Origin: Clostridiales bacterium | GTDB taxonomy: Bacteria > Actinomycetota > Coriobacteriia > Anaerosomatales > SLCP01 | Direction: 5' to 3' | Assembly (NCBI GenBank): GCA_018333995.1 | Contig: JAGXSG010000007.1 | Coordinates: 1 to 64,000, forward strand | Length of the DNA stretch: 64,000 bases | In this document: positions 34,740-43,611 of the stretch, piece by piece | Position numbering within the stretch: the first letter of the stretch is position 1 | Layout: each line of letters opens with the position of its first letter | Program-made: the position numbers and the translations under genes | Notes under the pieces: model-generated | Told to the model about the DNA's origin: nothing | Seen by the model: only the letters and a program-made list of their open reading frames with translations | Database searches by the model: none

Positions 34740-36848
34740 ATGAGTGACTCCACCGAGGCACCCCCCGTCGGGCAAGTATCGACCACCGTCTGGTGGCGGA
34801 AGAAGCGATACCGCGTCTTGCTGCCGGTTGTGGCCATCGTCCTGATCGTCATGCCGCTCGTGGTTCAGGCCCCTCCAATAGGTGTGACCGAGGGCGAGCC
34901 CGCGCAGCGTACGTTTAGAGCAAATCGTACCGTCCAGTTTGTCGACGAGCCCGCAACAGCTCTTGCGCGACAAGCCGCCGCGGACTCAGTCGAGCCGGTA
35001 TACGTGTTCGACGCTCAGGTGCTTGCCGAGGCTCGCGGGGACGTCGCCGCCTACTTCGACGCCGTGCGGACGACGCGTCCCGCGATGGCCGAGAATGACA
35101 CCGCAACGGTCGCCGCACTAGTGACGTCGCTTCGAGGATACGATGCCGAGTGGACCGAGACACTCCTCACTACCGATGACGCGACGTTCGGCAGGGCCGC
35201 CCGAGCAGCCGAGCAGCTCGTCACAACGGTGTTGTCCAGGCGCTTTTCCGCCGATGAGCTCGACGCGGTCATTCAGCAACTCACCGAGAGCGCGGAAAGT
35301 CTCGAGTTCACCGCCCCGGTTCGTGCGGCCATCAAGGGGGTTGCCACCCGGAGCGTCCAGCCAACACTCAAGCTCGACGATGCGGCTACCGCCGCCGCTC
35401 GAGCCGCCGCCGCCGATGGCGCCGATCCCGTTGTGATCGTCAAGCAGGCGGGAGAGAACATCGTCCAGCAAGGCGAGATCGTCAACTCCGAGCACCTGGA
35501 GATTATTCGCCGCCTTGGCCTGCTTGATCAGGGCGGATCCGTTTCGTCGCTGCTTGCACTCTTTTTCCTTGCGACCATGGCGGTGGGTACGTGCGCCGCG
35601 TACGTATGGCGCTTCGAGCGCCGGGTATTCGAACGTGTACGCGACTTGCTGCTTGTGACCGTGCTCGTGGCCGGGGCGATCTGGGTGACGCGCACGATAC
35701 TCTGGCTCTTCCCGGAGATATCGCTGTTTCTCCTTCCGGTCCCGCTCGCGGCCATCCTTGCGACCCTTCTCGTGAACAGTCGTATCGGTCTGCTGACCGG
35801 ACTGCTCTCCACCATCGGCGGCGTCTTGCTCGGCTTTTCCGAGGGAGCGAGCGCGGTCGCCATGCTTGTCTGGAGCGTGAGTTCCGTCGTAGCGGTCTCG
35901 TTCATGACTGAACGGCGCCGTCTTTTCTACGTCGGGATGTTTCTTGTAGCCGCAGGTGCGTTTATCGGAGCGGTCGCGTCGCTTGCAGCCGGCGAACCAA
36001 CTCGCGAGGCGATAAGCGCGGCTGGCAACGGCGCCCTGGGAGGGATGTTCGCAGCGGTGCTAGGTTACGGGCTGTTGCCCTTCTTTGAATACGCGTTTGG
36101 TGTGACCACCGACGTCCGGCTTCTCGAGCTGGCGAGCCCCAGCCACCCCCTGATGCGCCGTCTCATGCTTGAGGCGCCGGGCACCTACAACCACTCCGTC
36201 TTCGCCGGAACACTCGCTGAATCGGCCGCCGAGGAGATCGGCGCGCGCGGCTTGCTCGCGCGCGTGGGTGCGTACTACCACGACGTCGGCAAACTATCGC
36301 GTCCAAGTTTCTTCGTCGAGAACCAGAGCGGCTCAGGCAATCCGCACGATTCGACCGCGCCGGGCCTCTCGGCGCTCATCATCACCGCGCACGTTCGCGA
36401 GGGCGTGAAGCTGGCCGAGGAGAACCGCCTGCCAGCCGAGGTTGTCGAGATCATCGAGCAACACCACGGAGACAGCCTCGTCACGTACTTCTACGACAAG
36501 GCGGCAAGTGAGTCCGGGGCAGCCGTTCCCGAGGAGGATTTCCGCTACCGTTCCGCGCGTCCGCAATCCCGCGAGGCAGCGCTTGTCATGCTCGCCGACG
36601 GTGCGGAGGCGGCGGTCCGCGCGCTCGACAAGCCCTCAGTGCCGCGCATTCAGGCCGCGGTTCGCTCGATCGTCGACGCTAAGGTCGCTGACGGACAGCT
36701 CCACGACTCCGACCTGACTCTCGCCGATATCGACAAGGTGGTCGCGGTCTACTCGAAGCTTCTTGCGGCCGTATATCATCCCCGCGTCGAATACCCGGAG
36801 ACGATTCCGAGGAGGTCTGTGCATGCGCATCGCTATCACGAGTCATAG
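34740..36848 (+). CDS. 7TM-HD cyclic-di-AMP phosphodiesterase, PgpH-like
   Basis: 702 residues. One N-terminal helix (about 25-43), an extracellular 7TMR-HDED-like domain (45-260), seven hydrophobic segments (about 265-460), then a cytoplasmic HD domain. HD metal ligands include H514-D515 in AYYHDVGK, with YNHSVFAG upstream and IIEQHHGDSL downstream. In Firmicutes such proteins degrade c-di-AMP. phoH-pgpH-ybeY-dgkA-era is a conserved order. Substrate assignment is by family. Confidence 0.9.
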   Translation: MSDSTEAPPVGQVSTTVWWRKKRYRVLLPVVAIVLIVMPLVVQAPPIGVTEGEPAQRTFRANRTVQFVDEPATALARQAAADSVEPVYVFDAQVLAEARGDVAAYFDAVRTTRPAMAENDTATVAALVTSLRGYDAEWTETLLTTDDATFGRAARAAEQLVTTVLSRRFSADELDAVIQQLTESAESLEFTAPVRAAIKGVATRSVQPTLKLDDAATAAARAAAADGADPVVIVKQAGENIVQQGEIVNSEHLEIIRRLGLLDQGGSVSSLLALFFLATMAVGTCAAYVWRFERRVFERVRDLLLVTVLVAGAIWVTRTILWLFPEISLFLLPVPLAAILATLLVNSRIGLLTGLLSTIGGVLLGFSEGASAVAMLVWSVSSVVAVSFMTERRRLFYVGMFLVAAGAFIGAVASLAAGEPTREAISAAGNGALGGMFAAVLGYGLLPFFEYAFGVTTDVRLLELASPSHPLMRRLMLEAPGTYNHSVFAGTLAESAAEEIGARGLLARVGAYYHDVGKLSRPSFFVENQSGSGNPHDSTAPGLSALIITAHVREGVKLAEENRLPAEVVEIIEQHHGDSLVTYFYDKAASESGAAVPEEDFRYRSARPQSREAALVMLADGAEAAVRALDKPSVPRIQAAVRSIVDAKVADGQLHDSDLTLADIDKVVAVYSKLLAAVYHPRVEYPETIPRRSVHAHRYHES

Positions 36849-37269
36849 GGATCCCGAGCCACTCGATCTTGCCGCGTTCCAGACGCTTGCCGAGTTCGTC
36901 TTAGAGCGCGAGGATGTTCCTGAGGGCGCCGAGCTTTCGATCGCCGTTGTTGGCGTCGAGGAGATGGCGCTGCTAAACGAGCGCTACCGTGGCCTGTCCG
37001 GTCCCACCGACGTTCTCTCGTTTGCATGCGATGATCCCTGCCCGGTACAAAGTGGAGAACCGATCATGCTGGGTGATGTGGTCATCGCACCTGAGGTAGC
37101 CGAGAAGCAAGCGGCCGAGCATGGCGCCACGGTGGAGGAGGAGCTGAACCTGCTCCTTGTCCATGGAGTGCTCCATCTGCTCGGTTACGAGCATGACGAC
37201 GATGACGCCGCGGAAGTCATGCAGGCGCGTGAGAGTTCGCTGCTCAGCGCCTGGTCCGAGCTAGCGTAG
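36823..37269 (+). CDS. ybeY: endoribonuclease YbeY
   Basis: 148 residues from ATG at 36823, 7 nt after AGGAGG; the start lies inside the 3' end of the upstream gene. Zinc motif HGVLHLLGYEHD near the C terminus is diagnostic, and PTDVLSFA is present. YbeY takes part in 16S rRNA 3'-end maturation and ribosome quality control. Normal length. Confidence 0.95.
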   Translation: MRIAITSHRDPEPLDLAAFQTLAEFVLEREDVPEGAELSIAVVGVEEMALLNERYRGLSGPTDVLSFACDDPCPVQSGEPIMLGDVVIAPEVAEKQAAEHGATVEEELNLLLVHGVLHLLGYEHDDDDAAEVMQARESSLLSAWSELA

Positions 37270-37280
37270 AGGGGGAGCCG

Positions 37281-37982
37281 GTGAGAAGCCGGTCGCTGCT
37301 TTGGAGTTTCGACTACGCGATCCAGGGGATCGTCTATACGCTGCGCACTCAGCGCAACATGAGGATTCACTCGGTTGCGGCGATCGTGGTGCTCGTTTCA
37401 GCGCTTGTGGCCGGTGTCGGCCGTTTAGAGATGATCGCCCTGTTGTTCGCGATTGGATTCGTGCTCGTTACCGAGCTTACCAACACGGCGATCGAGGCCG
37501 CGGTCGATCTGCACGTAGACCGCTTCGATCCCCACGCGAAGATCGCGAAGGACGTCGCCGCAGGCGCTGTTCTCGTTTCTAGCGTGGTTGCGCTTGGTGT
37601 CGGCTATATGGTGTTCCACGAACGCATGGCGGCAGTTGTAGACCAGGGATTGCTTCTTGCGAAACGCTCGCCTGTGCATCTCACGCTTATCGCACTGGGA
37701 CTGACTGCTCTGCTCGTCGTCGGGGTCAAGGCGATGACACGCGCGGACAGCTTCATGCGCGGCGGCTGGCCTTCAGGGCACACCGCGCTCGCTGCTTCCG
37801 CGGCCACCACGATCGCCTATCTCACCCAGAGTGCGGCGGCGGCCGTTCTCGCACTGTTCATCGCGGCCCTTGTCGCGCAGAGCCGCGTTGAGTCCGAGGC
37901 GCACACACTACCTCAGGTTGGGCTCGGCGCTCTTCTGGGCGTTCTCGTCACTACCGCCGTGTTTCAGGTATTCTTTCTGTGA
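37281..37982 (+). CDS. diacylglycerol kinase-PAP2 phosphatase fusion
   Basis: 233 residues. The N-terminal half is a DgkA-like lipid kinase with three membrane helices and TELTNTAIEAAVD (about 60-75). The C-terminal half is PAP2-like: GGWPSGHTALAASA and SRVESEAHTLPQV carry the conserved His motifs. A single protein could thus both phosphorylate and dephosphorylate lipid head groups such as undecaprenol or diacylglycerol. GTG at 37281 follows GGGGGAG. Direction of net flux is unknown. Confidence 0.88.
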   Translation: MRSRSLLWSFDYAIQGIVYTLRTQRNMRIHSVAAIVVLVSALVAGVGRLEMIALLFAIGFVLVTELTNTAIEAAVDLHVDRFDPHAKIAKDVAAGAVLVSSVVALGVGYMVFHERMAAVVDQGLLLAKRSPVHLTLIALGLTALLVVGVKAMTRADSFMRGGWPSGHTALAASAATTIAYLTQSAAAAVLALFIAALVAQSRVESEAHTLPQVGLGALLGVLVTTAVFQVFFL

Positions 37983-38007
37983 TCGTCGAGCCGTACAGGA
38001 GTGATCG

Positions 38008-39288
38008 TTGGTCGTCCCCATAGTCGTTGCAGTCATCATCGTGCTTGTCGTGGTGAAGGCGCTCATGGTCGCCGGGGATTCGGCGGCGTCACACATATCG
38101 CGTGGACGCGTCTTGCGTCTCGTCGAGTCCGAGCGCGCCGGAGCTTCCGCGCTCGAGAGAATCGTTGATCACCCGGGTCGTATGCACGCAGCGACGGCGC
38201 TGGTGTCGGCCCTTGCGTACACCGCAGCAGCTGCTCTGATCGGCATCGCCGTTTTGCTGGCGTACAGTGCGTGGCCCGATTGGGCAGCGGCGCTCGTGGG
38301 GGCCGGAGTCGCACTCGTGGTGCTCTTTGCGTTTGGCGACGCGCTTCCGCGTACTGTCGCCGCGGCGAACCCCGAGGGCGTTGCCCTTGCGTTTGCGCCG
38401 TTTGCGGTTCGCGTGGTTGCCGTGCTCTACCCGGTCGCTCGCGTCCTTAACGCTCCGTGGCAGTGGGCGATGAGGCTTGTCGCGGGTGAGAACGTAACGC
38501 ACTCGACATGGGCCGCCGACCACGAGCTTCGCGGTAACGGGGCAGATGACGAAGACGCCGCTCGTGAGGAGGCCGAGGAGGCCCTGATCGAGGCTGTGGC
38601 CGAGTTTGGAGAGAAGATCGTCCGAGAGGTTATGGTTCCCAGAACGGACATGACGTGCATTCCGGACACTGCGACCACGGGTGAGGCGATCGCGCTCATC
38701 GAGGAGCTCGGCTATTCGCGTTTGCCGGTCTACCATGCCACCGTCGACGACATCCGGGGCGTGCTGTACGCCAAGGACCTGCTCGCCGCTCTCATTCGTG
38801 ATCCCCAGGTGGTTCCGGCGAAGCTCGCTCGTCCGCCGTTCTTCGTTCCCGAGACCAAGCCGGTGGAAGAGCTCCTGATGGAGATGCGCTCGCGCACCCA
38901 TATCGCTATTGTCGCCGACGAGTACGGTGGTACAGCTGGACTCGTGACGATAGAGGATCTGTTAGAGGAGATCGTAGGTGAGATCTTCGACGAGTACGAC
39001 TCGGAAGTCCCGCTCATCATCGAGCTCGGCAATGGTGCGGTGCGTGTGGATGCGCGCCTTCCCGTTGACGACCTGAATGCGCGATTTGACACCGCCATCG
39101 AACTCGACGCCGACACGGTCGGTGGAGTGTTCACCGAGGTCGCCGGGCATATACCTGTCGTTGGCGAGAGTATTGAGATCGAAGGGTTGCGTCTGACGGT
39201 GGAGGGGCTTCAGGGAACACGTATCATGCAGTTGACGGTAGGACCCGCCGCTTCGACGGCCGATCGAGTGGAGGAAGCTGATGCGTGA
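38008..39288 (+). CDS. DUF21/CBS/CorC-domain membrane protein (hemolysin C/CNNM family)
   Basis: 426 residues from TTG at 38008, 6-7 nt after CAGGAG. Three or four membrane helices (about 1-140) form a DUF21 domain. Two CBS motifs follow (MVPRTDMTCIPD through LPVYHATVDDIRGVLYAKDLL, then HIAIVADEYGGTAGLVTIEDLLEEIVGEI), then a CorC_HlyC domain. Members take part in Mg2+ or Co2+ transport. The stop overlaps the cdd start by 8 bases. Confidence 0.9.
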   Translation: MVVPIVVAVIIVLVVVKALMVAGDSAASHISRGRVLRLVESERAGASALERIVDHPGRMHAATALVSALAYTAAAALIGIAVLLAYSAWPDWAAALVGAGVALVVLFAFGDALPRTVAAANPEGVALAFAPFAVRVVAVLYPVARVLNAPWQWAMRLVAGENVTHSTWAADHELRGNGADDEDAAREEAEEALIEAVAEFGEKIVREVMVPRTDMTCIPDTATTGEAIALIEELGYSRLPVYHATVDDIRGVLYAKDLLAALIRDPQVVPAKLARPPFFVPETKPVEELLMEMRSRTHIAIVADEYGGTAGLVTIEDLLEEIVGEIFDEYDSEVPLIIELGNGAVRVDARLPVDDLNARFDTAIELDADTVGGVFTEVAGHIPVVGESIEIEGLRLTVEGLQGTRIMQLTVGPAASTADRVEEADA

Positions 39289-39712
39289 GGTCACTCAACC
39301 GGACCTGGCACTGCTCGCATTCGCGCGCGAGGTCAAGCCAAAGGCCTACGCACCGTACTCCAACTTCAGGGTTGGTGCTGCAGTGTACGCATCGGGTGAG
39401 ATCTTTCAGGGCGTGAATGTGGAGAACGCCGCGTACGGCTCGACGCTCTGCGCGGAGCGGGGAGCGCTCACGGCGGCGATCGCGGCGGGGTGCACCGAGA
39501 TCGACGCGATAGCCGTTGCGGGTGACTCGGAGACGCCTACGGTTCCGTGCGGAGCATGCCGTCAGGCGCTCGCAGAGTTCAATCCTGAGATGCGCGTGAT
39601 CATGGGTGGACGGGCCGATGAGGTTCGTGTCACGACACTCGATGAGCTACTGCCCGAGGCGTTCGTTCGGGGCTACCTTGATCAGGACGAGGGTCCGGAC
39701 GACGCGGAGTGA
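39281..39712 (+). CDS. cdd: cytidine deaminase
   Basis: 143 residues. Zinc and catalytic motifs CAERGAL (with Glu) and PCGACRQAL are intact; APYSNFRVGAAV is the substrate-side motif. Converts cytidine and deoxycytidine to uridines in pyrimidine salvage. cdd next to era is common in Gram-positive bacteria. The last codons overlap the era start (GTGA). Confidence 0.95.
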   Translation: MREVTQPDLALLAFAREVKPKAYAPYSNFRVGAAVYASGEIFQGVNVENAAYGSTLCAERGALTAAIAAGCTEIDAIAVAGDSETPTVPCGACRQALAEFNPEMRVIMGGRADEVRVTTLDELLPEAFVRGYLDQDEGPDDAE

Positions 39713-40656
39713 TCGGCGGGAACCCGGTGGACCTTCCCGGATCGGCCCCTATGTGGGAGACGGTAAAGAGCGGATTCGTCGCTTTAGCAGGACGTCCAAA
39801 CGCAGGCAAGTCAACGCTGCTCAACGCGGTTGCTGGCACCAAGATCGCGATCACGTCGCACGTCCCGCAGACGACCCGCCATCGTCTCCGTGCCATCATC
39901 GACCGCGACGACTCCCAGATGGTGCTCATCGACACTCCCGGCATGCACAAGCCGCACGATGTGCTCGGCGAGGAGCTCAACCGTTCCACCTTGCTTGCTC
40001 TTGCGGATGTGGATGTCGTGTGTTTTGTGGTTGACGCCACGGCAACGGTCGGCAGCGGTGACAGATGGGTCGCGGCTCACATAGCGCAGTCGCGGGCGGC
40101 AAAGGTTCTTGTCGTGACCAAGGTCGGCTTGGTGGACGAACCCCGCCTGGCCCGTCAGATTGACGCGGCTCGCACCCTCGCGAACTTCGATGATGTCGTG
40201 GCCGTCTCGGCGCTCGAGGGTTTCAACGTGGAGGGCTTTGTCGAGTGCGTACTTCAGTTCCTGCCGGATGGCCCTCGCTACTTCCCGCGGGACATGCCTA
40301 CCGATCAGCCGATCGAGGTGATGATGGCCGAATTCGTGCGGGAGAAGGTGTTACTTTTCGCGCGTGAGGAGGTGCCTCACGCCGTCGGCGTGGTCATCGA
40401 CGACGTCGAGTGGCCCGAGAGTGATGACGGCTTGACCCGCATCTCGGCGACGGTGTTTGTCGAGCGTGAGTCCCAGAAGGGGATCATCGTGGGTAAGCGC
40501 GGCGAGATGATCAAGCGCGTGGGGACCGACGCTCGTCACGACCTTGAGCGCCTGCTCGGTACGAGGGTCTATCTAGACCTGGTGGTCAAGGTGAAGAAGA
40601 ACTGGCGTCGTGACGCCTCTCAGATCAGGCGTTTTGGTTACGGAGAGGGATTGTGA
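39709..40656 (+). CDS. era: GTPase Era
   Basis: 315 residues from GTG at 39709; GTG at 39727 or ATG at 39751 are possible and would leave the GTPase domain intact. G1 is GRPNAGKST (28-36), G3 is DTPGM, and the usual NKxD G4 is replaced by TKVG at the corresponding position. The KH domain has ERESQKGIIVGKRGEMIKRVG. Era binds the 16S rRNA 3' end during 30S assembly. The stop overlaps the deoC start (GTGA). Confidence 0.94.
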   Translation: MIGGNPVDLPGSAPMWETVKSGFVALAGRPNAGKSTLLNAVAGTKIAITSHVPQTTRHRLRAIIDRDDSQMVLIDTPGMHKPHDVLGEELNRSTLLALADVDVVCFVVDATATVGSGDRWVAAHIAQSRAAKVLVVTKVGLVDEPRLARQIDAARTLANFDDVVAVSALEGFNVEGFVECVLQFLPDGPRYFPRDMPTDQPIEVMMAEFVREKVLLFAREEVPHAVGVVIDDVEWPESDDGLTRISATVFVERESQKGIIVGKRGEMIKRVGTDARHDLERLLGTRVYLDLVVKVKKNWRRDASQIRRFGYGEGL

Positions 40657-41342
40657 AGACCATGGACAGAGCGACGCTTGCACGCTACATCGATCAGACG
40701 TTGCTCAAACCGACCGCGGGATTGGCCGAGGGCGCGGAGTGGATCGCACGCTCCCGCGACGCCGGGTTTGCCGCGATCTGTGTCTCACCGTTCCTGGTAC
40801 CGGTCGCTGCCCAGCGCCTCGCTGGCACCTCAACGGCGGTTTGTTCGGTCGCCGGGTTCCCGCTTGGGTACGTCAACACGGAGTCGAAGGCCGAAGAGTC
40901 CCGGCACCTTGTGGAACTCGGGTGCGCCGAGGTGGACATGGTGCTCAACATCGCTGCGCTGCTCGAGGGCGAAGACGAGTTCGTGACCGACGACATTCGC
41001 GCGGTGGTCGACAGCGTCGCACGCGCGTCGGGTGGCGCGGCGATGGTGAAGGTTATCCTGGAGACCGGGTACCTCACCGATGCCGATATCGACCGCGCCT
41101 GCCGGCTTGCCGTGGCCGCGGGAGCGCACTACGTCAAGACGTCCACGGGGTTCGGGCCGAGGGGAGCGAGCGTGCGCGACGTCGAGATTATGCGCGCTGC
41201 GGTTGGGCTTGATATCGGCGTAAAGGCCGCAGGCGGAATACGTGATCTTGACACCGCTTGTGCCATGATCGAGGCGGGCGCGAGCCGCGTAGGCGCCTCA
41301 TCGGGGCTCGAGATACTTGAGGCGCTCGAGCGCCGCGGTTAG
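40653..41342 (+). CDS. deoC: deoxyribose-phosphate aldolase
   Basis: 229 residues, typical length. Schiff-base lysine K162 in VKTSTGF; VKVILETG holds the second active-site lysine. Cleaves deoxyribose-5-phosphate to acetaldehyde and glyceraldehyde-3-phosphate in deoxynucleoside breakdown. It lies between era and recO, which are usually adjacent, and pairs in pathway with cdd two genes upstream. Confidence 0.96.
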   Translation: MKTMDRATLARYIDQTLLKPTAGLAEGAEWIARSRDAGFAAICVSPFLVPVAAQRLAGTSTAVCSVAGFPLGYVNTESKAEESRHLVELGCAEVDMVLNIAALLEGEDEFVTDDIRAVVDSVARASGGAAMVKVILETGYLTDADIDRACRLAVAAGAHYVKTSTGFGPRGASVRDVEIMRAAVGLDIGVKAAGGIRDLDTACAMIEAGASRVGASSGLEILEALERRG

Positions 41343-41352
41343 AGGACGGGCC

Positions 41353-42105
41353 GTGCCGTCGTATCCCATCAGGGCGCTCGTACTGCGCAAGACAAAGCTC
41401 GGCGAGGCCGACATCATTGTGACGTTGCTCGCCCACGACGGGCGCATCGTTTCCGCTATTGCCAAGGGTATGCGCAAGCCCACGTCGCGATTCTCCGGCC
41501 GCCTCGAGCCGGGAGCGGTTGTTGATCTCGTGCTCAACACCGGACGCACTCTCGAGGTCGTCTCCGACGCGCGCTCAGTCGACCTGCACGCTGTTTTGCG
41601 CACCGAGTACGATCGCTCTTGCGCGGCGTCGGTCGTGCTCGACGTCATCGACAAGCTTGCAATTGAGGGGCAAACGGAAGTCCGGGTGTATGGACTCGCG
41701 TGCGCGACACTCGATGCCCTGGCCGCGGGCGACGTGATGAGCCAGCGCGCTGTCGTGACGGCGTTTCTCGTAAAAGCGATGGCGATGCACGGCTATCGTC
41801 CCCACCTCGAATCGTGCGTGTCGTGCGGATGCGTAGCTTCAGGAGCTTGCGGGTTCTCCCTTCGAGATGGGGGAGTGGTATGCCACACGTGCGGAGGGGA
41901 GGCGCCTGGCGCGACGCGGCTCAGCGCCTCCGCATACGACGCGCTGTGCCTCCTCATGCGCTCTACGATGTCCGAGATCGCCGCGACGCCGCCTCCGTCT
42001 AGAGCCGTCAGCGAGAATCTCGCACTGATGCGCGGGTACATCTCGTATCATGTGCCGGTCCGGATCAAGGCGCTCGACTTCTTCATCGGAGAGGCGGGAC
42101 CGTGA
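41353..42105 (+). CDS. recO: DNA repair protein RecO
   Basis: 250 residues from GTG at 41353, 7 nt after GAGG. The N-terminal OB fold (RALVLRKTKLGEADIIVTLL, then GRLEPGAVVDLVL) and the zinc site (CVSCGC...CHTC) are typical. RecO loads RecA with RecR and anneals DNA strands. The stop overlaps the next start (GTGA). Confidence 0.92.
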   Translation: MPSYPIRALVLRKTKLGEADIIVTLLAHDGRIVSAIAKGMRKPTSRFSGRLEPGAVVDLVLNTGRTLEVVSDARSVDLHAVLRTEYDRSCAASVVLDVIDKLAIEGQTEVRVYGLACATLDALAAGDVMSQRAVVTAFLVKAMAMHGYRPHLESCVSCGCVASGACGFSLRDGGVVCHTCGGEAPGATRLSASAYDALCLLMRSTMSEIAATPPPSRAVSENLALMRGYISYHVPVRIKALDFFIGEAGP

Positions 42106-42638
42106 AAGAGACCACCACCGGGTCCGCAGAGGCGCCCTGCGCCGAGCATCTTGAGGTGGCGTTCACCGCCACCCTCACGCCGCGAGGATACCGTGGCGTG
42201 ATGCTTCACCTCGCAGCGCGCGCCTTGCGGTTCGCGCCGCCGCTTGTCGCCATCGGCGGGGTCATCGCGTATGGGAGCGGCGCGTCGGCAACCGGGTTCA
42301 CGATGTTTGCGGCGCTGCTCGCGATCCCGCTCGTGGTGTGGGGCTATGTCTCGTGGCTCGCCAACTCGCCCAGCGCGAAAGTGCTCTATACGCCGGTCGC
42401 CTGGGTGTTTTCCGGGGAGCAGATCGGCTACTCGTCAGCGGAGGGGGACGGCCAGATCGCGTGGAGTTCAGTCACGCGCTGGCGAAACGTTGTTGACCAC
42501 CTCATGCTCTATACGAGTGGTTCGAACTATGTGCTCATACCAGTCGAGGACGTCCCGCTCGAGCTGCGCCCCACACTCAGGGAGTTGCTTGTTGCGGGTG
42601 CTGGCAATCCGCCTCGGCGTGATGATGGCTTGAGGTAA
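42102..42638 (+). CDS. YcxB-like membrane protein
   Basis: 178 residues. Two hydrophobic segments (about 40-60 and 65-85) separate a short N terminus from a C-terminal domain. The latter ([20 protein letters not shown], then [20 protein letters not shown]) matches the YcxB-like fold. Function unknown. Translationally coupled to recO; glyQ begins 76 bp later. Confidence 0.7.
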   Translation: MKETTTGSAEAPCAEHLEVAFTATLTPRGYRGVMLHLAARALRFAPPLVAIGGVIAYGSGASATGFTMFAALLAIPLVVWGYVSWLANSPSAKVLYTPVAWVFSGEQIGYSSAEGDGQIAWSSVTRWRNVVDHLMLYTSGSNYVLIPVEDVPLELRPTLRELLVAGAGNPPRRDDGLR

Positions 42639-42714
42639 GATACAGGACACGTCTCGCCCAAACGAAGTCGAGCCGTGCCGCACCTGGCGCTGGCCGAGAG
42701 GAGAGCGCACCTCC

Positions 42715-43611
42715 ATGCACGGATCGAGTTTTCAAGACATTATCCTGGCGCTTTCGCGCTACTGGGCCGATCAGGGTTGCGTGGTCTTGCAGCCCTACGA
42801 CACCGAGGTGGGCGCGGGCACGTTCCACCCGGCCACGACGCTTAAATCCCTCGGCCCGGACCCGTGGTACACGGCGTACGTGCAGCCCAGCCGCCGTCCC
42901 GCCGATGGTCGCTATGGCGAGAATCCCAATCGCCTGCAGCACTACTACCAGTACCAGGTCATCTTGAAGCCGTCCCCCGACAACGTGCTCGACCTGTACT
43001 GGGACTCGCTGCGCGCAATCGGCATCGAGCCCGCCGAGCACGACGTGCGACTCGTCGAGGACGACTGGGAGTCGCCGACCCTCGGCGCGTGGGGGCTCGG
43101 TTGGGAGGTGTGGCTCAATGGCATGGAAGTCACCCAGTTCACCTACTTCCAGCAGGTAGGTGGCTTTGACTGCCGACCGGTACCCGCCGAGATCACTTAC
43201 GGGATCGAGCGGCTCGCCATGTACATCCAACAGGTGGACAGCGTCTACGACCTGATCTGGGTCGAGCGCGACGACGGCACCTCCTTTACCTACGGTGACG
43301 TCTTTGCGCGAAACGAGTTCGAGTACTCGACCTACAATTTCGAGATCGCCGACACCGCGATGCTCTACCGCCTCTTCGACACGTATGAGGCCGAGTGCCG
43401 CCGCATCCTTGAGGCAGGTGTCGTGCTACCGGCGTACGACTACGTGCTCAAATGCTCGCACGCGTTCAACCTGCTCGACGCGCGCGGTGCGATCGCGGTG
43501 GCGGAGCGCGTGAGCTTTATCGGCCGGGTCCGCGTTCTTGCCAAGGCATGTTGCGAGGCGTACCTCGTCTCGATCACGCCCGCCGAGGAAAAGGGGGGTG
43601 TTCGCTCGTGA
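42715..43611 (+). CDS. glyQ: glycyl-tRNA synthetase alpha subunit
   Basis: 298 residues, normal. Starts [26 protein letters not shown], then [25 protein letters not shown] and [17 protein letters not shown], all diagnostic. The alpha subunit carries the class II catalytic core. No T-box is seen in the 76-bp leader. The stop overlaps the glyS start (GTGA). Confidence 0.98.
   Translation: MHGSSFQDIILALSRYWADQGCVVLQPYDTEVGAGTFHPATTLKSLGPDPWYTAYVQPSRRPADGRYGENPNRLQHYYQYQVILKPSPDNVLDLYWDSLRAIGIEPAEHDVRLVEDDWESPTLGAWGLGWEVWLNGMEVTQFTYFQQVGGFDCRPVPAEITYGIERLAMYIQQVDSVYDLIWVERDDGTSFTYGDVFARNEFEYSTYNFEIADTAMLYRLFDTYEAECRRILEAGVVLPAYDYVLKCSHAFNLLDARGAIAVAERVSFIGRVRVLAKACCEAYLVSITPAEEKGGVRS

Noticed and set aside
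42639-42714. T-box or glycine riboswitch before glyQ
   Set aside because: Only 76 bp and no matching core.
43452-43607. Extended N terminus for GlyS
   Set aside because: The extra residues are out-of-frame glyQ; GTG at 43608 with GTGA overlap and a ribosome-binding site is the family start.
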